Made by a program: the position numbers and the translations under genes
Origin: Exiguobacterium indicum HHS 31
Lineage (GTDB): Bacteria; Bacillota; Bacilli; Exiguobacteriales; Exiguobacteriaceae
DNA length: 64,000 bases
Direction: 5' to 3'
Assembly (NCBI RefSeq): GCF_001939065.1
Contig: NZ_MPSZ01000001.1
Span: 1,364,001 to 1,428,000 of the forward strand
Part shown: in pieces, positions 35,290-44,419 of the stretch
Layout of the letters: every line of letters starts with the position of its first letter
How positions within the stretch are numbered: position 1 is the stretch's first letter
Notes under the pieces: model-generated
Databases searched by the model: none
Seen by the model: the letters and a program-made list of their open reading frames with translations, nothing else
Told to the model about the DNA's origin: nothing

Positions 35290-36843
35290 TTATTTTAGAA
35301 TTTTCATCGATCGAAGTAGGTATTCTGGTCCATAGATGGGGACTTCAATTCCTTGAATCGTATCAGAAACATATAATTTTTCAGTCGTCTGATACAAAGG
35401 AACGATGACAGCATCTTGTTTAATTAAACGTTTTTCCGCTTGATGATACAGTGCTTGTTTTTTCTTTACATCTTGTGTCTGTCGTGCTTTTTCAATCGTC
35501 TGATCATACGTATCGGATTGATAGTTTACGGAATTTAACGGATTATCCGAAACGAACTGATTCAAATACGCAAGTGGACCTGGATAATCTGGCATCCAAC
35601 CTGTAAGTGTCATCGCATATTGTGCTGATTGTTCTTTATTTATTTTCTCTTCAATCGCAACGGGTTTAAGGACGATATCAATATTAGGCAACTGTTTCTC
35701 AAGATACGTCTCGAGCTGTTTCCCGATCCGTTTTGCCTGTGGATCATCAAAATTAAGCATCTCGATTCGTTGTTTCTTCTGTTGTTTACCATTTTCTTTT
35801 TTTACTTGTACCGGTTCTGTCATTAATACATTCGTATCTGTAACAACGAATCGATTCGTCGGAATGCCTGCATATCCTAAAGGAAGTTGAACGGACTCTT
35901 TTTCCATCAAGGCGTAAGCAATTCGTTGTCGGAGTGTTTTTTCGCGGAAGGCTTCATTTTTTTGATTAAATGCGATATAAAAGACACCGCTCCGCTTTTT
36001 TTGATAGGTTGGTCGAGAGACTTGATCTTCTTGTGTCTCGACACTCTCTTGTAACGGAAGAATCGCTGCTTTACTGTTCTCATACGTACTCCATTGCGTC
36101 TGATGATCAAAGATGATGCGACTTTTCACTTTCTCGACCGTGACAACATTTTGTTGATGATACTGGTTGTTTTTCTTAAGCGTATATCCGTTTTTCGACA
36201 TCTGTTCTAGTGTAAACGGACCATTACCCGTGAGCTCCTGCCACTTCTTAGATTCCGGTTGGGGATAAAAGACGGACATCGCGAGTAATTCTTTTAGATT
36301 CGAAACCGGCTGATTCAGCGTGATGACAAGTTGATCGCGTCCTTTCGCCTTTACACCTAAACGCTCTGGCTTCATTTTTCCGTCGTTGACGGCACGTCCA
36401 TTTTCAAACACTTCAAATAAAAAACCATAAGGAGAATTCGTTTTATTAGCTGCTACACGTCGGAAACTATCGACAAAGTCTTGTGCCGTGATCGACTGAC
36501 CCTGCGCATTTTTCGTTTGTTTGAGTTGAATCGTATACGTCAGACGATCCTTTGAGACTGACATATCCTGTGCTAATCCTCTACGGACGGATGTCCCAGA
36601 AGTAAAGACATATAATCCTTCATACAGTTGTGCTAACAGTGTCTGAGAACGGCTATCCGTCGCTAACGCAATATCGGATGTTTTCGGGAGTGATGATTCA
36701 ATTAATTCAACCTTCACTGCTTGGGTCTCCTGATCTGTTTTCGTCTTTTGAGATGATAGACGATATATGAGCGTACCACTGAGACCAATCAATAAAAATA
36801 GGATCAGTATCAGGATTGATGTTTTTCTTGTGATGTTAGTCAT
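35290..36843 (-). CDS. Divergent OppA-like protein with an N-terminal membrane anchor
   Basis: The 517-residue product keeps SBP_bac_5 landmarks (a TYTIQLKQTKNAQGQSITAQ segment, GNGPFTLEQM, and LTGWMPDYPGPLAYLNQ), but the sequence has drifted from OppA. The N-terminus is a hydrophobic helix (ILILILFLLIGLSGTLIY, residues 10-27) with no cysteine, so no lipobox: it is either an uncleaved membrane-anchored protein or a secreted one. Like the other extra OppA copy, it has no transporter partner genes. It could bind signalling peptides or other ligands; this is a guess. Confidence 0.85.
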   Translation of the reverse strand: MTNITRKTSILILILFLLIGLSGTLIYRLSSQKTKTDQETQAVKVELIESSLPKTSDIALATDSRSQTLLAQLYEGLYVFTSGTSVRRGLAQDMSVSKDRLTYTIQLKQTKNAQGQSITAQDFVDSFRRVAANKTNSPYGFLFEVFENGRAVNDGKMKPERLGVKAKGRDQLVITLNQPVSNLKELLAMSVFYPQPESKKWQELTGNGPFTLEQMSKNGYTLKKNNQYHQQNVVTVEKVKSRIIFDHQTQWSTYENSKAAILPLQESVETQEDQVSRPTYQKKRSGVFYIAFNQKNEAFREKTLRQRIAYALMEKESVQLPLGYAGIPTNRFVVTDTNVLMTEPVQVKKENGKQQKKQRIEMLNFDDPQAKRIGKQLETYLEKQLPNIDIVLKPVAIEEKINKEQSAQYAMTLTGWMPDYPGPLAYLNQFVSDNPLNSVNYQSDTYDQTIEKARQTQDVKKKQALYHQAEKRLIKQDAVIVPLYQTTEKLYVSDTIQGIEVPIYGPEYLLRSMKILK

Positions 36844-36898
36844 AAACGACTCCTTTCTGCGTCAAACACGCATTTCTCTATTGAATCAGAAAATCAGC

Positions 36899-36938
36899 AA
36901 AAAAGCGACCCCCTCGTTTTTCCAAGGGAATCGCTTAA
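36899..36938 (-). terminator. fabF terminator
   Basis: AGCGATTCCCTTG pairs imperfectly with CGAGGGGGTCGCT, followed by six T on the minus strand. The arm ends at the fabF stop region. Confidence 0.7.
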
Positions 36939-36940
36939 GC

Positions 36941-38179
36941 TTAAGCTTCGTAACGTTTGAAGACGAGTGATGCGTTGTGTCCACCGAACCCGAGCGAGTT
37001 GCTCAGGGCGTAATTCAATTCGACGCTCCGTGCACCTTCCGTCACGTAATCAAGATCACAACCTTCACTTGGCTGTTTGAGATGAATCGTTGGGTGAACG
37101 GTTTGTTCTTGTAGCGATTTAATCGTCGCAATCGCCTCGACCCCACCTGCGCCACCAAGCAAGTGACCAATCATCGATTTCGTCGAATTGACGACGAGTT
37201 GTTTTGCCTGTTCACCGAAGACACTGTGGATCGCTTTCGTTTCAAGAATGTCGTTCATCGGTGTACTCGTTCCGTGTGCATTGATATATCCGACTGCTCC
37301 TGGTGCGATACCTGCATCTTGGATTGCCATTGCCATCGCACGTGCTCCACCGTCTCCATCTGGATCTGGAGCTGTGATGTGGTAGGCGTCAGCTGTTAAT
37401 CCATACCCACTGACTTCGGCATAGATTTTTGCGCCACGTGCTACCGCATGCTCGTACTCTTCAAGAATCAAGATGCCTGCTCCTTCTCCCATGACGAATC
37501 CATCACGTCCTTCGTCAAACGGACGGCTTGCTGTCTCAGGATCGTGATTCGTTGACATCGCTTTGTTGGAACAAAAACCAGCAAACGCTAAGTTCGTGAT
37601 TGGTGCTTCCGCTCCACCAGCGATCATGACATCTGCATCGCCCCGTTCGATGACACGAAGTGCTTCCCCGATCGCATTCGTTCCTGAAGCACATGCTGTG
37701 ACAGAACAGTTATTCGGCCCCTTGGCTCCGGTATAGATCGATACCTGACCGCTTGCCATGTTCGGAATCATCATCGGAATGAAGAACGGGCTGACACGAC
37801 GGTGTCCGCGCTCGAAGTAAATTTTTGCTTGTTTCTCGATTGTCTCCACGCCACCAATCCCTGATCCAATCCAGACACCTGCACGTTCAGCAATCGACTT
37901 GATATCAATTCCAGCATCTTTTACAGCTTCCATGCTTGCGACAAGTGAGTAATGAACGAAGCGGTCCATCTTGCGTGCTTCTTTCGCCTCGATGAATTCT
38001 GTCACGTCGAAGTTCTGCAATTCGCCAGTGACCTTTGTTGGATATTCATCGATATCGAGACGCTCCATCGGTCGAATCCCGTTCGTTCCTTCTTTTAATG
38101 CTTCCCAGAATGTATTAGCATCGTTCCCGATTGGTGTCAGTGCTCCGATTCCTGTGACTACAACGCGTTTTCTCATCAT
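36941..38179 (-). CDS. fabF: 3-oxoacyl-[acyl-carrier-protein] synthase II
   Basis: Elongates acyl-ACP by condensation with malonyl-ACP. The 412-residue product has the thiolase-fold catalytic set: Cys in [12 protein letters not shown], His in [12 protein letters not shown] and His in [14 protein letters not shown]. Two consecutive ATG codons (38179 and 38176) are possible starts. It begins one base after the fabH stop, in an operon read from the FapR-type promoter upstream of fabH. Confidence 0.96.
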   Translation of the reverse strand: MMRKRVVVTGIGALTPIGNDANTFWEALKEGTNGIRPMERLDIDEYPTKVTGELQNFDVTEFIEAKEARKMDRFVHYSLVASMEAVKDAGIDIKSIAERAGVWIGSGIGGVETIEKQAKIYFERGHRRVSPFFIPMMIPNMASGQVSIYTGAKGPNNCSVTACASGTNAIGEALRVIERGDADVMIAGGAEAPITNLAFAGFCSNKAMSTNHDPETASRPFDEGRDGFVMGEGAGILILEEYEHAVARGAKIYAEVSGYGLTADAYHITAPDPDGDGGARAMAMAIQDAGIAPGAVGYINAHGTSTPMNDILETKAIHSVFGEQAKQLVVNSTKSMIGHLLGGAGGVEAIATIKSLQEQTVHPTIHLKQPSEGCDLDYVTEGARSVELNYALSNSLGFGGHNASLVFKRYEA

Positions 38180-38180
38180 C

Positions 38181-39125
38181 TTATGTGTTCTCTCCTTTAG
38201 TCCAAGTAATGTATGCTGCTCCCCAAGTCAATCCGGCACCGAATCCAGCAAGTACGAGCTTCGTACCAGGTGTCAAGCGTCCTTGTTGACGTGCTTCTTC
38301 GAGCGCGAGTGGGATTGAAGCAGCCGATGTATTCGCATGCTCATCGATGGTGACGATGACTTTCTCTTGCGGTATATGCAGTCGTTCGCACGCTGCATCG
38401 ATAATTCGTAGGTTTGCCTGATGCGGAATCAAGATATCAATGTCTTCGAGTGTGCTATCCGCTTTTTGAATGACTTTTTCAACGATTTCCGGTAATTTGC
38501 GAACAGCGAACTTAAAGACTTCACGACCATTCATCTCGATTGGTCCATCGATGTCCTTAAATAACAAATGTGCTCCGCGTCCATCTGTTCCAAGCTCAAA
38601 GGCATTAAGACCCTCTTGCTCAGTTGATCCGATGACGACTGCCCCTGCACCGTCTCCAAATAAGATGGCAGTTGACCGGTCTGACCAGTCGACGATACTC
38701 GACATTTTTTCAGCACCGATGACGAGCGCATGTTTTCCTTCGACTGTTGCTAACATGCTAGCAGCTGTTTGTAATGCAAAGATGAAACCACTACATGCCG
38801 CACTAATATCGAATGCAGTCGCTCCGCGTGCTCCAAGACGCTCTTGAACGATACAGGCAGTAGACGGAAATGCTCGTCCTGTTGCCGTTCCGACGACGAT
38901 CAACCCGATGTCCTCTACTGTCAATCCAGCATCATCAAGCGCTTTCTGAGCAGCTTCTGTCGCTAAGTCAGTGACATCCACATCATCGGCTGCAATCCGT
39001 CGTGCCCCGATTCCTGTCCGTGTCCGAATCCATTCATCGCTCGTATCGAGCGTCGTTGCTAATTCATCGTTCGTCACGCGGCGTGACGGCAAAGACGTTC
39101 CTAATCCTACAATCCCGATCTTCAT
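38181..39125 (-). CDS. fabH: 3-oxoacyl-[acyl-carrier-protein] synthase III
   Basis: Starts fatty acid synthesis by condensing acyl-CoA with malonyl-ACP; in Bacilli it sets the branched-chain primer choice. The 314-residue product has the catalytic Cys in [10 protein letters not shown], His in [10 protein letters not shown] and Asn in [20 protein letters not shown] precedes the ATG. Its promoter carries a FapR operator, and fabF follows. Confidence 0.96.
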   Translation of the reverse strand: MKIGIVGLGTSLPSRRVTNDELATTLDTSDEWIRTRTGIGARRIAADDVDVTDLATEAAQKALDDAGLTVEDIGLIVVGTATGRAFPSTACIVQERLGARGATAFDISAACSGFIFALQTAASMLATVEGKHALVIGAEKMSSIVDWSDRSTAILFGDGAGAVVIGSTEQEGLNAFELGTDGRGAHLLFKDIDGPIEMNGREVFKFAVRKLPEIVEKVIQKADSTLEDIDILIPHQANLRIIDAACERLHIPQEKVIVTIDEHANTSAASIPLALEEARQQGRLTPGTKLVLAGFGAGLTWGAAYITWTKGENT

Positions 39126-39144
39126 AAGGCATCCCCTTTTGTTA

Positions 39145-39161
39145 TTAGTATCTGGTACTAA
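39145..39161 (-). promoter_or_regulatory. FapR operator of fabHF
   Basis: TTAGTATCTGGTACTAA is a near-perfect match to the FapR palindrome. It overlaps the last two bases of the -10 element, so bound repressor would block polymerase. Confidence 0.85.
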
Positions 39162-39188
39162 TATAAAGCGTTAATATACTTTTGTCAA
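39160..39188 (-). promoter_or_regulatory. fabHF promoter
   Basis: On the minus strand TTGACA (39188-39183) and TATATT (39165-39160) are 17 bases apart, a near-consensus sigma-A promoter. Confidence 0.85.
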
Positions 39189-39189
39189 A

Positions 39190-39225
39190 GAAAAAAGGAA
39201 GAGCATGGTCTCCCTTGCCCTTCCC
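39190..39225 (-). terminator. mtnN terminator
   Basis: GGAAGGGC pairs with GCTCTTCC, followed by six T on the minus strand; it ends right before the fabHF -35. Confidence 0.7.
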
Positions 39226-39232
39226 CCATACC

Positions 39233-39931
39233 TCATTCTACTAACGTCCGTACGACTTCCATGACCATTTTAGCGGAATTGATTGACGCAATCTCGAGGA
39301 ATTCATCAAACGAGAGTGACGCTTCTTCATTGGCGCTATCTGAAATCGACCGCGTTACGACGAACGGAACACCGAACTGATGACAGACCTGTGCGATTGG
39401 TGCTGCTTCCATCTCGACGGCTGCGACTTCTGGGAAGTGCGCCTTGATTTGAGCAGAGCGCTCTGAATCGTGGATGAATGAATCGCCTGTCGCAATTAAT
39501 CCATGAACGACGCGAATCGCATCCATCCGCTCGATGACGGCTTCTGCCGTTGCAACAAGCTTCGGATCTGCTTGATAGGCAGCTGGCATTCCAGGTACCT
39601 GACCATATTCGTATCCAAATGCCGTCACGTCGACGTCGTGGTGACGTACTTCTGTTGAGACGACGACATCCCCGACCGTTAAGCCTTCCTTGAATCCACC
39701 TGCTGAGCCCGTATTGATGACAGCACTTGGTTTGTAGTGGTCTAGCAATAATGTCGTCCCGATCGCAGCGTTCACTTTCCCGATTCCTGACTTCAAGATG
39801 ACGACAGGAACGCTATTTAAAAGCCCTTCATAAAAATGATAGTTTGCGATGACTGTATCTTTACGTTCTGATAACTCATTACGCAATAAGTTGACTTCCT
39901 CTTCCATTGCGCCGATGATTGCGATTGGCAT
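39233..39931 (-). CDS. mtnN: 5'-methylthioadenosine/S-adenosylhomocysteine nucleosidase
   Basis: Splits methylthioadenosine and S-adenosylhomocysteine to adenine and the thioribose sugar, feeding methionine salvage and removing SAH. The 232-residue product has the phosphorylase fold with the catalytic Glu in [21 protein letters not shown], the [11 protein letters not shown] substrate segment and the catalytic Asp in SISDSAN. It lies 52 bases after greA on the same strand. Confidence 0.95.
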   Translation of the reverse strand: MPIAIIGAMEEEVNLLRNELSERKDTVIANYHFYEGLLNSVPVVILKSGIGKVNAAIGTTLLLDHYKPSAVINTGSAGGFKEGLTVGDVVVSTEVRHHDVDVTAFGYEYGQVPGMPAAYQADPKLVATAEAVIERMDAIRVVHGLIATGDSFIHDSERSAQIKAHFPEVAAVEMEAAPIAQVCHQFGVPFVVTRSISDSANEEASLSFDEFLEIASINSAKMVMEVVRTLVE

Positions 39932-39946
39932 AATTCATTCCTCCAT

Positions 39947-39973
39947 CAAACAGAAAGCCGGATTGCTCCGGCT
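39947..39973 (-). terminator. greA terminator
   Basis: AGCCGG/CCGGCT stem with a short loop, followed by TTCTGTTT on the minus strand, just before mtnN. Confidence 0.65.
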
Positions 39974-39983
39974 CCTGTGTTCT

Positions 39984-40457
39984 TTATTTGATCGATGTAA
40001 TTTTTACTGCGTATTCGCCGCCTGGTGCTGGTACAGAGACTTGATCTCCGACTTGGTGCCCCATTAAACTTTTCGCGATTGGTGATTCGTTCGAGATTTT
40101 ACCCGTGAACGGATCTGCTTCGGCACTACCGACGATCGTATACGTATCTTCTTCGTTATCTTCGACACTTAAGAAAGTGACCGTCGTTCCGATACCGACG
40201 ACCGAGATATCCTTCTCTTCTTCTGAGATGATGGCAACATTACGAAGCATCTCTTCAAGTTGAGCGATCCGGCCTTCGACCATCGCTTGCTCTTCTTTTG
40301 CTGAATCGTACTCAGCGTTCTCTGAAAGGTCACCGAACGAACGGGCGATCTTGATGTTCTCGACGACTTCTTTCCGGCGGACTGACTTCAATTCATTCAA
40401 TTCATTTTCAATGTTCGCTTTACCTTCAAGCGTCATGTAGTATTGCTTTTCTGCCAT
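39984..40457 (-). CDS. greA: Transcription elongation factor GreA
   Basis: Rescues backtracked RNA polymerase by stimulating transcript cleavage. The 157-residue product has the N-terminal coiled coil ([20 protein letters not shown], with acidic tip DLSENAEYD) and the C-terminal FKBP-like domain with [14 protein letters not shown]. The ATG at 40457 has AAAGGAG upstream; the frame opens three codons earlier. It lies 56 bases after udk. Confidence 0.95.
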   Translation of the reverse strand: MAEKQYYMTLEGKANIENELNELKSVRRKEVVENIKIARSFGDLSENAEYDSAKEEQAMVEGRIAQLEEMLRNVAIISEEEKDISVVGIGTTVTFLSVEDNEEDTYTIVGSAEADPFTGKISNESPIAKSLMGHQVGDQVSVPAPGGEYAVKITSIK

Positions 40458-40513
40458 TTTTGTCACGCTCCTTTTTATTCCACTAGTATAGTATATTCAC
40501 ATCTTTTTTGGAA

Positions 40514-41161
40514 TCAATATCCTCTTTGATCGAGTGCTGAACGATAATCAAGAATCGCTCGAATCTTCGTCACGAGTAAATCGATCGCGACATGATTCTC
40601 GCCGCCTTCCGGTACGATGATGTCCGCATACCGTTTTGTTGGTTCACAGAACTGCAGATGCATCGGACGAACGACGTTCGTGTACTGCTCAACGACTGAG
40701 TCGATCGAACGTCCACGTTCGTTGATATCACGTTGCATCCGACGCAAAATGCGAACGTCCGCATCCGTATCGACGAACACCTTGATATCCATTAGTTCCC
40801 GTAACCGTTCGTCTTCAAGCGCTAAAATTCCTTCTACGATGATGACATCGCGTGGTTCGAGACGAATCGTTTCTTGTGCCCGCGTGTGGGCGACATAGTC
40901 ATATACCGGTTTTTCAACGGCAATGTTTTCACGGAGCGACTGAATGTGCTCAATCAACAGACCATTATCAAAAGCGAACGGGTGATCATAGTTTGTCTGA
41001 TACCGCTCCTCCATTGATAAATCACTTTGATCTTTATAATACGCGTCCTGCTCAATCATGACGATTGATTCACTTGGGAACGCATCGACGAGTGAACGTG
41101 CCACCGTCGTCTTCCCTGAACCCGTTCCGCCCGCTACGCCAATTACTACCGGTTTTTGCAT
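40514..41161 (-). CDS. udk: Uridine kinase
   Basis: Phosphorylates uridine and cytidine in pyrimidine salvage. The 215-residue product has the P-loop [14 protein letters not shown] (residues 7-20) and the [11 protein letters not shown] segment. The ATG at 41161 follows GGAGG; the frame continues upstream into trmR without a ribosome site. In B. subtilis two collagenase-like peptidase genes lie between udk and the yrrM methyltransferase; here only 16 bases do. Confidence 0.95.
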   Translation of the reverse strand: MQKPVVIGVAGGTGSGKTTVARSLVDAFPSESIVMIEQDAYYKDQSDLSMEERYQTNYDHPFAFDNGLLIEHIQSLRENIAVEKPVYDYVAHTRAQETIRLEPRDVIIVEGILALEDERLRELMDIKVFVDTDADVRILRRMQRDINERGRSIDSVVEQYTNVVRPMHLQFCEPTKRYADIIVPEGGENHVAIDLLVTKIRAILDYRSALDQRGY

Positions 41162-41177
41162 GTCATTCGTTCCTCCA

Positions 41178-41816
41178 TCATTTCGACTTTTTCCGACTGA
41201 CGGATACACCGTCACCGAGCGGAAAAATCGTCGTATCGTATTGTTCTTGTTCCATCATCCAGACCGTGAATTCCTTGACGAGACGCACGAGTCGACGTCT
41301 TCTTCGATCGAATGTCTTCGGATCAGACTCGAGGACATCTCCGTGTAAGAAGAGATTATCCGTATAGAGCACGCCGCCCTCAGGAATGAGTCGCCCATAT
41401 CCTGCAAAGAATTTTTTATACTGTCCTTTAGCTGCATCAATGAAGACCGCATCGAACTGGTCTTCAAGCGTTTCGGCTAATTCTACTGCATCACCAAAAA
41501 TGATGTCAATCCGGTCCGCCACATCTGACCGGGCGATGAAGGTTTTTGCTTCTTCATACCGCTTTGCATTTCGTTCAATCGTCGTAATGCGCGCATCCGG
41601 TAGCGCACGGGCCATCCGAATCGCACTATATCCGATTGCGGTTCCGACTTCTAAAATGCGCTTCGGTTGTTGTAATCGCAATAGCGATAACAAGACTTCG
41701 GAACCTGTCAGTTCGATGATTGGTATATGATGTTCTTCCGCATAACGCTCCATTTCTTCTAACAGAGCATCTCGAGGATGAATCATTGATTCGACATAGG
41801 TCGTGAAATCATTCAC
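41178..41816 (-). CDS. trmR: tRNA 5-hydroxyuridine methyltransferase (TrmR/YrrM)
   Basis: Methylates 5-hydroxyuridine at the tRNA wobble position using S-adenosylmethionine. The 212-residue product has the class I methyltransferase motif [16 protein letters not shown] and the metal-binding DAAKGQY segment of the catechol-type O-methyltransferase fold. The chosen start is a GTG at 41816, about ten bases after GAGGGAG; another GTG three codons upstream abuts that site. B. subtilis YrrM has this tRNA role; transfer to this protein is by similarity. Confidence 0.88.
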   Translation of the reverse strand: MNDFTTYVESMIHPRDALLEEMERYAEEHHIPIIELTGSEVLLSLLRLQQPKRILEVGTAIGYSAIRMARALPDARITTIERNAKRYEEAKTFIARSDVADRIDIIFGDAVELAETLEDQFDAVFIDAAKGQYKKFFAGYGRLIPEGGVLYTDNLFLHGDVLESDPKTFDRRRRRLVRLVKEFTVWMMEQEQYDTTIFPLGDGVSVSRKKSK

Positions 41817-41847
41817 GCCATTCACTCCCTCTTCCGCATAAACAGGT

Positions 41848-41876
41848 TGACTTGAAGCGAACTTCCCGCTTCAACC
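41848..41876 (-). other. Hairpin between mltG and trmR
   Basis: TTGAAGCG and CGCTTCAA form an 8-bp stem between the two genes. No T-run follows, so it is more likely an mRNA stability or processing hairpin than a terminator. Confidence 0.4.
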
Positions 41877-41887
41877 CAACCCGTTGC

Positions 41888-43036
41888 TCATTGCTCTTTA
41901 CTCGCTTCGTATTCCACCCATTCCGGCTTATACTTAACGACGTTTCGTTGATGTTCTTCATATGTCTCTTCGTATAGAATCTGTCCTCGTGGATGTTTAT
42001 CACTTGGTGGACGGGCGAAGAAATAGACATATTTCGTTTTATTCGGATTTAACACGGCAAGTACCGAATCCTTACTGACCGTTGAAATCGGACCAATCGG
42101 AATTCCTTCGTACTTGTACGTGTTGTACTTCGAATTGTTCTCGAGATCCTTCAGCGTCGTTAAAGCCGTATTTTCACCTGTGCCATACCAAACCGTTGGA
42201 TCCGACTGTAACTTCATACCGTCATCCAATCGATTTTTAAAGACACCAGCGATTTCACGACGATCATCTGCTGTCGCCGCTTCACGCTCGACCATGGAAC
42301 CGAGACTGAGTACTTCATGGAAGGTCATGCCAGACTTTTGAATGGCATCCTCATTCTCATCGTAGACTTTTTCTGTTTCATCGAGCATCGTCTCGACGAT
42401 TTGATCAATGCTTTTTCCTTTATCAAACTCATACGTTGCTGGGAAGAGGTACCCTTCAAGTGCATACAGGACACCATCTTTTTTCACTTCATCCGTCAAC
42501 ATCGGATATTTTTCAATCATGCTGTCGATGAATGTCGCATCCGTCAATTCTTTACGGACCGTCTCTTCCTTGAAGTTCGTTGCTTTCGCGATCAAAGCGA
42601 TTTGACGATCCATCGTGATGCCTTCAGGTAACGTGATTTTCACATCCGCTGCCTTCATGACCGTTCCCGTCTTTAATTCATTGATGATTTCATCCGGGGA
42701 CATGGCTTGTGACAGTGTATACGTACCCGCCTGGAATGACGATTCATTCTTATAACGGACGTAATAACGGAAAATCGTCTCGTTCGCAATCAAGTCTTTT
42801 TCCTTTAGTAAGGAAGCAATCGTACTCGTCCCTGCTCCTAAAGGAACTTCGACTTTGACGGATTTCGTCGCTGCTTCATCGACTGGTTCAAGCGCATTTT
42901 TCAAAAAGACATAGACGACCGCACTGGCAACTAGAAAAATCGTCAACAATACAGAAAGGATGATTAGCGTAATCCGCCGTGATGTCCGGCGTCGCCTTTT
43001 TTCGATTTCGGCATTTTGCTTCCATTCGTTCTCCAT
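41888..43036 (-). CDS. mltG: Endolytic peptidoglycan transglycosylase MltG
   Basis: Cuts nascent glycan strands at the membrane, releasing them from synthesis. The 382-residue product has a basic cytoplasmic tail, one membrane helix (TLIILSVLLTIFLVASAVVY, about residues 23-42), a LysM-like region and the YceG catalytic domain, with the catalytic Glu in SMVEREAA and the later SDPTVWYGTG segment. AAGGAGG precedes the ATG. Position matches B. subtilis yrrL. Confidence 0.94.
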   Translation of the reverse strand: MENEWKQNAEIEKRRRRTSRRITLIILSVLLTIFLVASAVVYVFLKNALEPVDEAATKSVKVEVPLGAGTSTIASLLKEKDLIANETIFRYYVRYKNESSFQAGTYTLSQAMSPDEIINELKTGTVMKAADVKITLPEGITMDRQIALIAKATNFKEETVRKELTDATFIDSMIEKYPMLTDEVKKDGVLYALEGYLFPATYEFDKGKSIDQIVETMLDETEKVYDENEDAIQKSGMTFHEVLSLGSMVEREAATADDRREIAGVFKNRLDDGMKLQSDPTVWYGTGENTALTTLKDLENNSKYNTYKYEGIPIGPISTVSKDSVLAVLNPNKTKYVYFFARPPSDKHPRGQILYEETYEEHQRNVVKYKPEWVEYEASKEQ

Positions 43037-43054
43037 CGGTTCCTCCTTCTTCTC

Positions 43055-43100
43055 TTAAAACAAGGTGACATCGTAAGAGAAAGTCTCTTACGACGTCACC
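43055..43100 (-). terminator. Terminator after the second DUF1292 gene
   Basis: A 17-bp stem (43064-43080 with 43084-43100, one wobble) is followed on the minus strand by TTGTTTTAA. Confidence 0.8.
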
Positions 43101-43114
43101 TGTCATGAGTCGGG

Positions 43115-43408
43115 TTAGTCTAACTGATCTTCGAGCGTGTTAAAGACTTCTTCGATTTCATCCCAAGTCGCTGTATCATCTTCATCGATCGGTACGAGGT
43201 TGAAGTCGTTGTCTCCATCACCGTATTCGTCAAGTTCGTAAACGAAGATATCGACTTCTTCTGCTTCGTCATAGTCTGCTCCGATTGGCTCAAGGAAGAT
43301 GTATGTCTTACTCGAACGTGGGCTTTCGTAACGCAGACGTTCTACGAATTCGAAATCATTTCCTTCGCCGTCCGGAATTACGTAACGTGTTGGTTCATTC
43401 TGTTGCAT
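43115..43408 (-). CDS. DUF1292 protein, downstream copy
   Basis: The 97-residue acidic product matches the DUF1292 (YrzB) family: YVIPDGEGNDFEFVERLRY, then KTYIFLEPIG and DEYGDGDNDFNLVPIDEDD. The function of this family is unknown; its genes are usually found beside ruvX and ireB. It overlaps the upstream DUF1292 gene by 14 bases, with its ribosome site (AAAGGAG) inside that gene, and ends the operon before a terminator. Confidence 0.88.
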   Translation of the reverse strand: MQQNEPTRYVIPDGEGNDFEFVERLRYESPRSSKTYIFLEPIGADYDEAEEVDIFVYELDEYGDGDNDFNLVPIDEDDTATWDEIEEVFNTLEDQLD

Positions 43409-43682
43409 CAGTGATCCGCTCCTTTAACGCAAGCTCGAGTTCATCCCAAGTTTGCTCATCATTTTCATCGATCAGGCTCAATTCGAAATCATCTTCGCCT
43501 TCTCCATATTCATCGATCTCACAGATGATCAGATCATCTGCTCCTTCGTCAGGGTTACCGATCATTTCAAGAAACAGATAGGTTTTTCCTGTACGTTCAC
43601 TCGAGTAACGGTACCATTCTTCGAAAAGATGTTCGCCGCCCTCTTCATCTGGAAAGAGATACTGACGTTTTTCTTCAGCCAT
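43395..43682 (-). CDS. DUF1292 protein, upstream copy
   Basis: The 95-residue product shares the pattern of its neighbour: YLFPDEEGGEHLFEEWYRY, KTYLFLEMIG, and DEYGEGEDDFELSLIDEND. The two are clearly paralogues from a tandem duplication. The ATG at 43682 follows GGGGG; the frame opens six codons upstream without a ribosome site. It lies 14 bases after ruvX. Family function is unknown. Confidence 0.88.
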   Translation of the reverse strand: MAEEKRQYLFPDEEGGEHLFEEWYRYSSERTGKTYLFLEMIGNPDEGADDLIICEIDEYGEGEDDFELSLIDENDEQTWDELELALKERITDATE

Positions 43683-43696
43683 CGGTTTCTCCCCCT

Positions 43697-44119
43697 TCAT
43701 CGATTCGTCCGATCCAAGTACGATTGCAGGATCATGACGGCAGCCATCTTATCGATGACTTGTTTACGCTTTTTACGGCTGACATCGGCATCGATCAGCA
43801 TCCGTTCTGCTTGCATCGTCGTCAACCGTTCATCCATGAAGACGACTTCAAGCCCGGTATGCTGTTCGATTTCCTTCGCAAAAGCTTCACTTGCTTCTGC
43901 GCGGGGACCGATGGAACCGTTCATGTTTTTCGGAAGACCAATGACTAGGATTTCGACATTGTATGTCTTCATGATGACATCGAGCCGTTTGAAGGCTTCT
44001 GGGTAATCCGGTTCCGTCCACTTGACCGTCTCGACGCCTTGCGCCGTCCAGCCCATCAAGTCACTGACCGCTACCCCGATCGTCTTCGAACCGACATCTA
44101 GTCCCATTGCACGTTTCAT
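43697..44119 (-). CDS. ruvX: Holliday junction resolvase-like protein, 16S rRNA processing (RuvX/YqgF)
   Basis: The 140-residue product has the RNase H-like fold with the first acidic motif in [16 protein letters not shown], the Glu/Asp in [10 protein letters not shown] and the last Asp in [16 protein letters not shown]. YqgF proteins are linked to pre-16S rRNA 5' end processing; a DNA junction role is proposed from structure. It overlaps ireB by four bases (ATGA). Confidence 0.93.
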   Translation of the reverse strand: MKRAMGLDVGSKTIGVAVSDLMGWTAQGVETVKWTEPDYPEAFKRLDVIMKTYNVEILVIGLPKNMNGSIGPRAEASEAFAKEIEQHTGLEVVFMDERLTTMQAERMLIDADVSRKKRKQVIDKMAAVMILQSYLDRTNR

Positions 44120-44385
44120 TTTGAATTTCCACTCTCCGCCAAATAAGATTTCACGAGTTCTTCGAGCAATTCGTCGCGTTCAATCTTACGAATTAAATTA
44201 CGTGCGTCATTATGACGAGGAATGTAAGCAGGATCTCCTGAAAGGAGATAGCCGACGATTTGGTTGATCGGATGATATCCTTTTTCTTCTAAAGCATGAT
44301 AGACCGTCAACAACACATCACGTGTCGCTGCTTTGTTATCGTCTTCCGGAAAGTTGAATTTCATCGTTTGATCCATCTGACTCAC
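44116..44385 (-). CDS. ireB: IreB family regulatory phosphoprotein
   Basis: The 89-residue product closely matches B. subtilis YrzL / Enterococcus IreB ([11 protein letters not shown], then [20 protein letters not shown] and [20 protein letters not shown]). In Enterococcus IreB is phosphorylated by the PASTA kinase IreK and opposes cephalosporin resistance. The start is a GTG at 44385, eight bases after GAGG and in agreement with the Bacillus N-terminus. It lies between alaS and ruvX. Confidence 0.93.
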   Translation of the reverse strand: MSQMDQTMKFNFPEDDNKAATRDVLLTVYHALEEKGYHPINQIVGYLLSGDPAYIPRHNDARNLIRKIERDELLEELVKSYLAESGNSK

Positions 44386-44419
44386 GTTCATCACCTCTTT
44401 CATATACACTACGTTTCTA

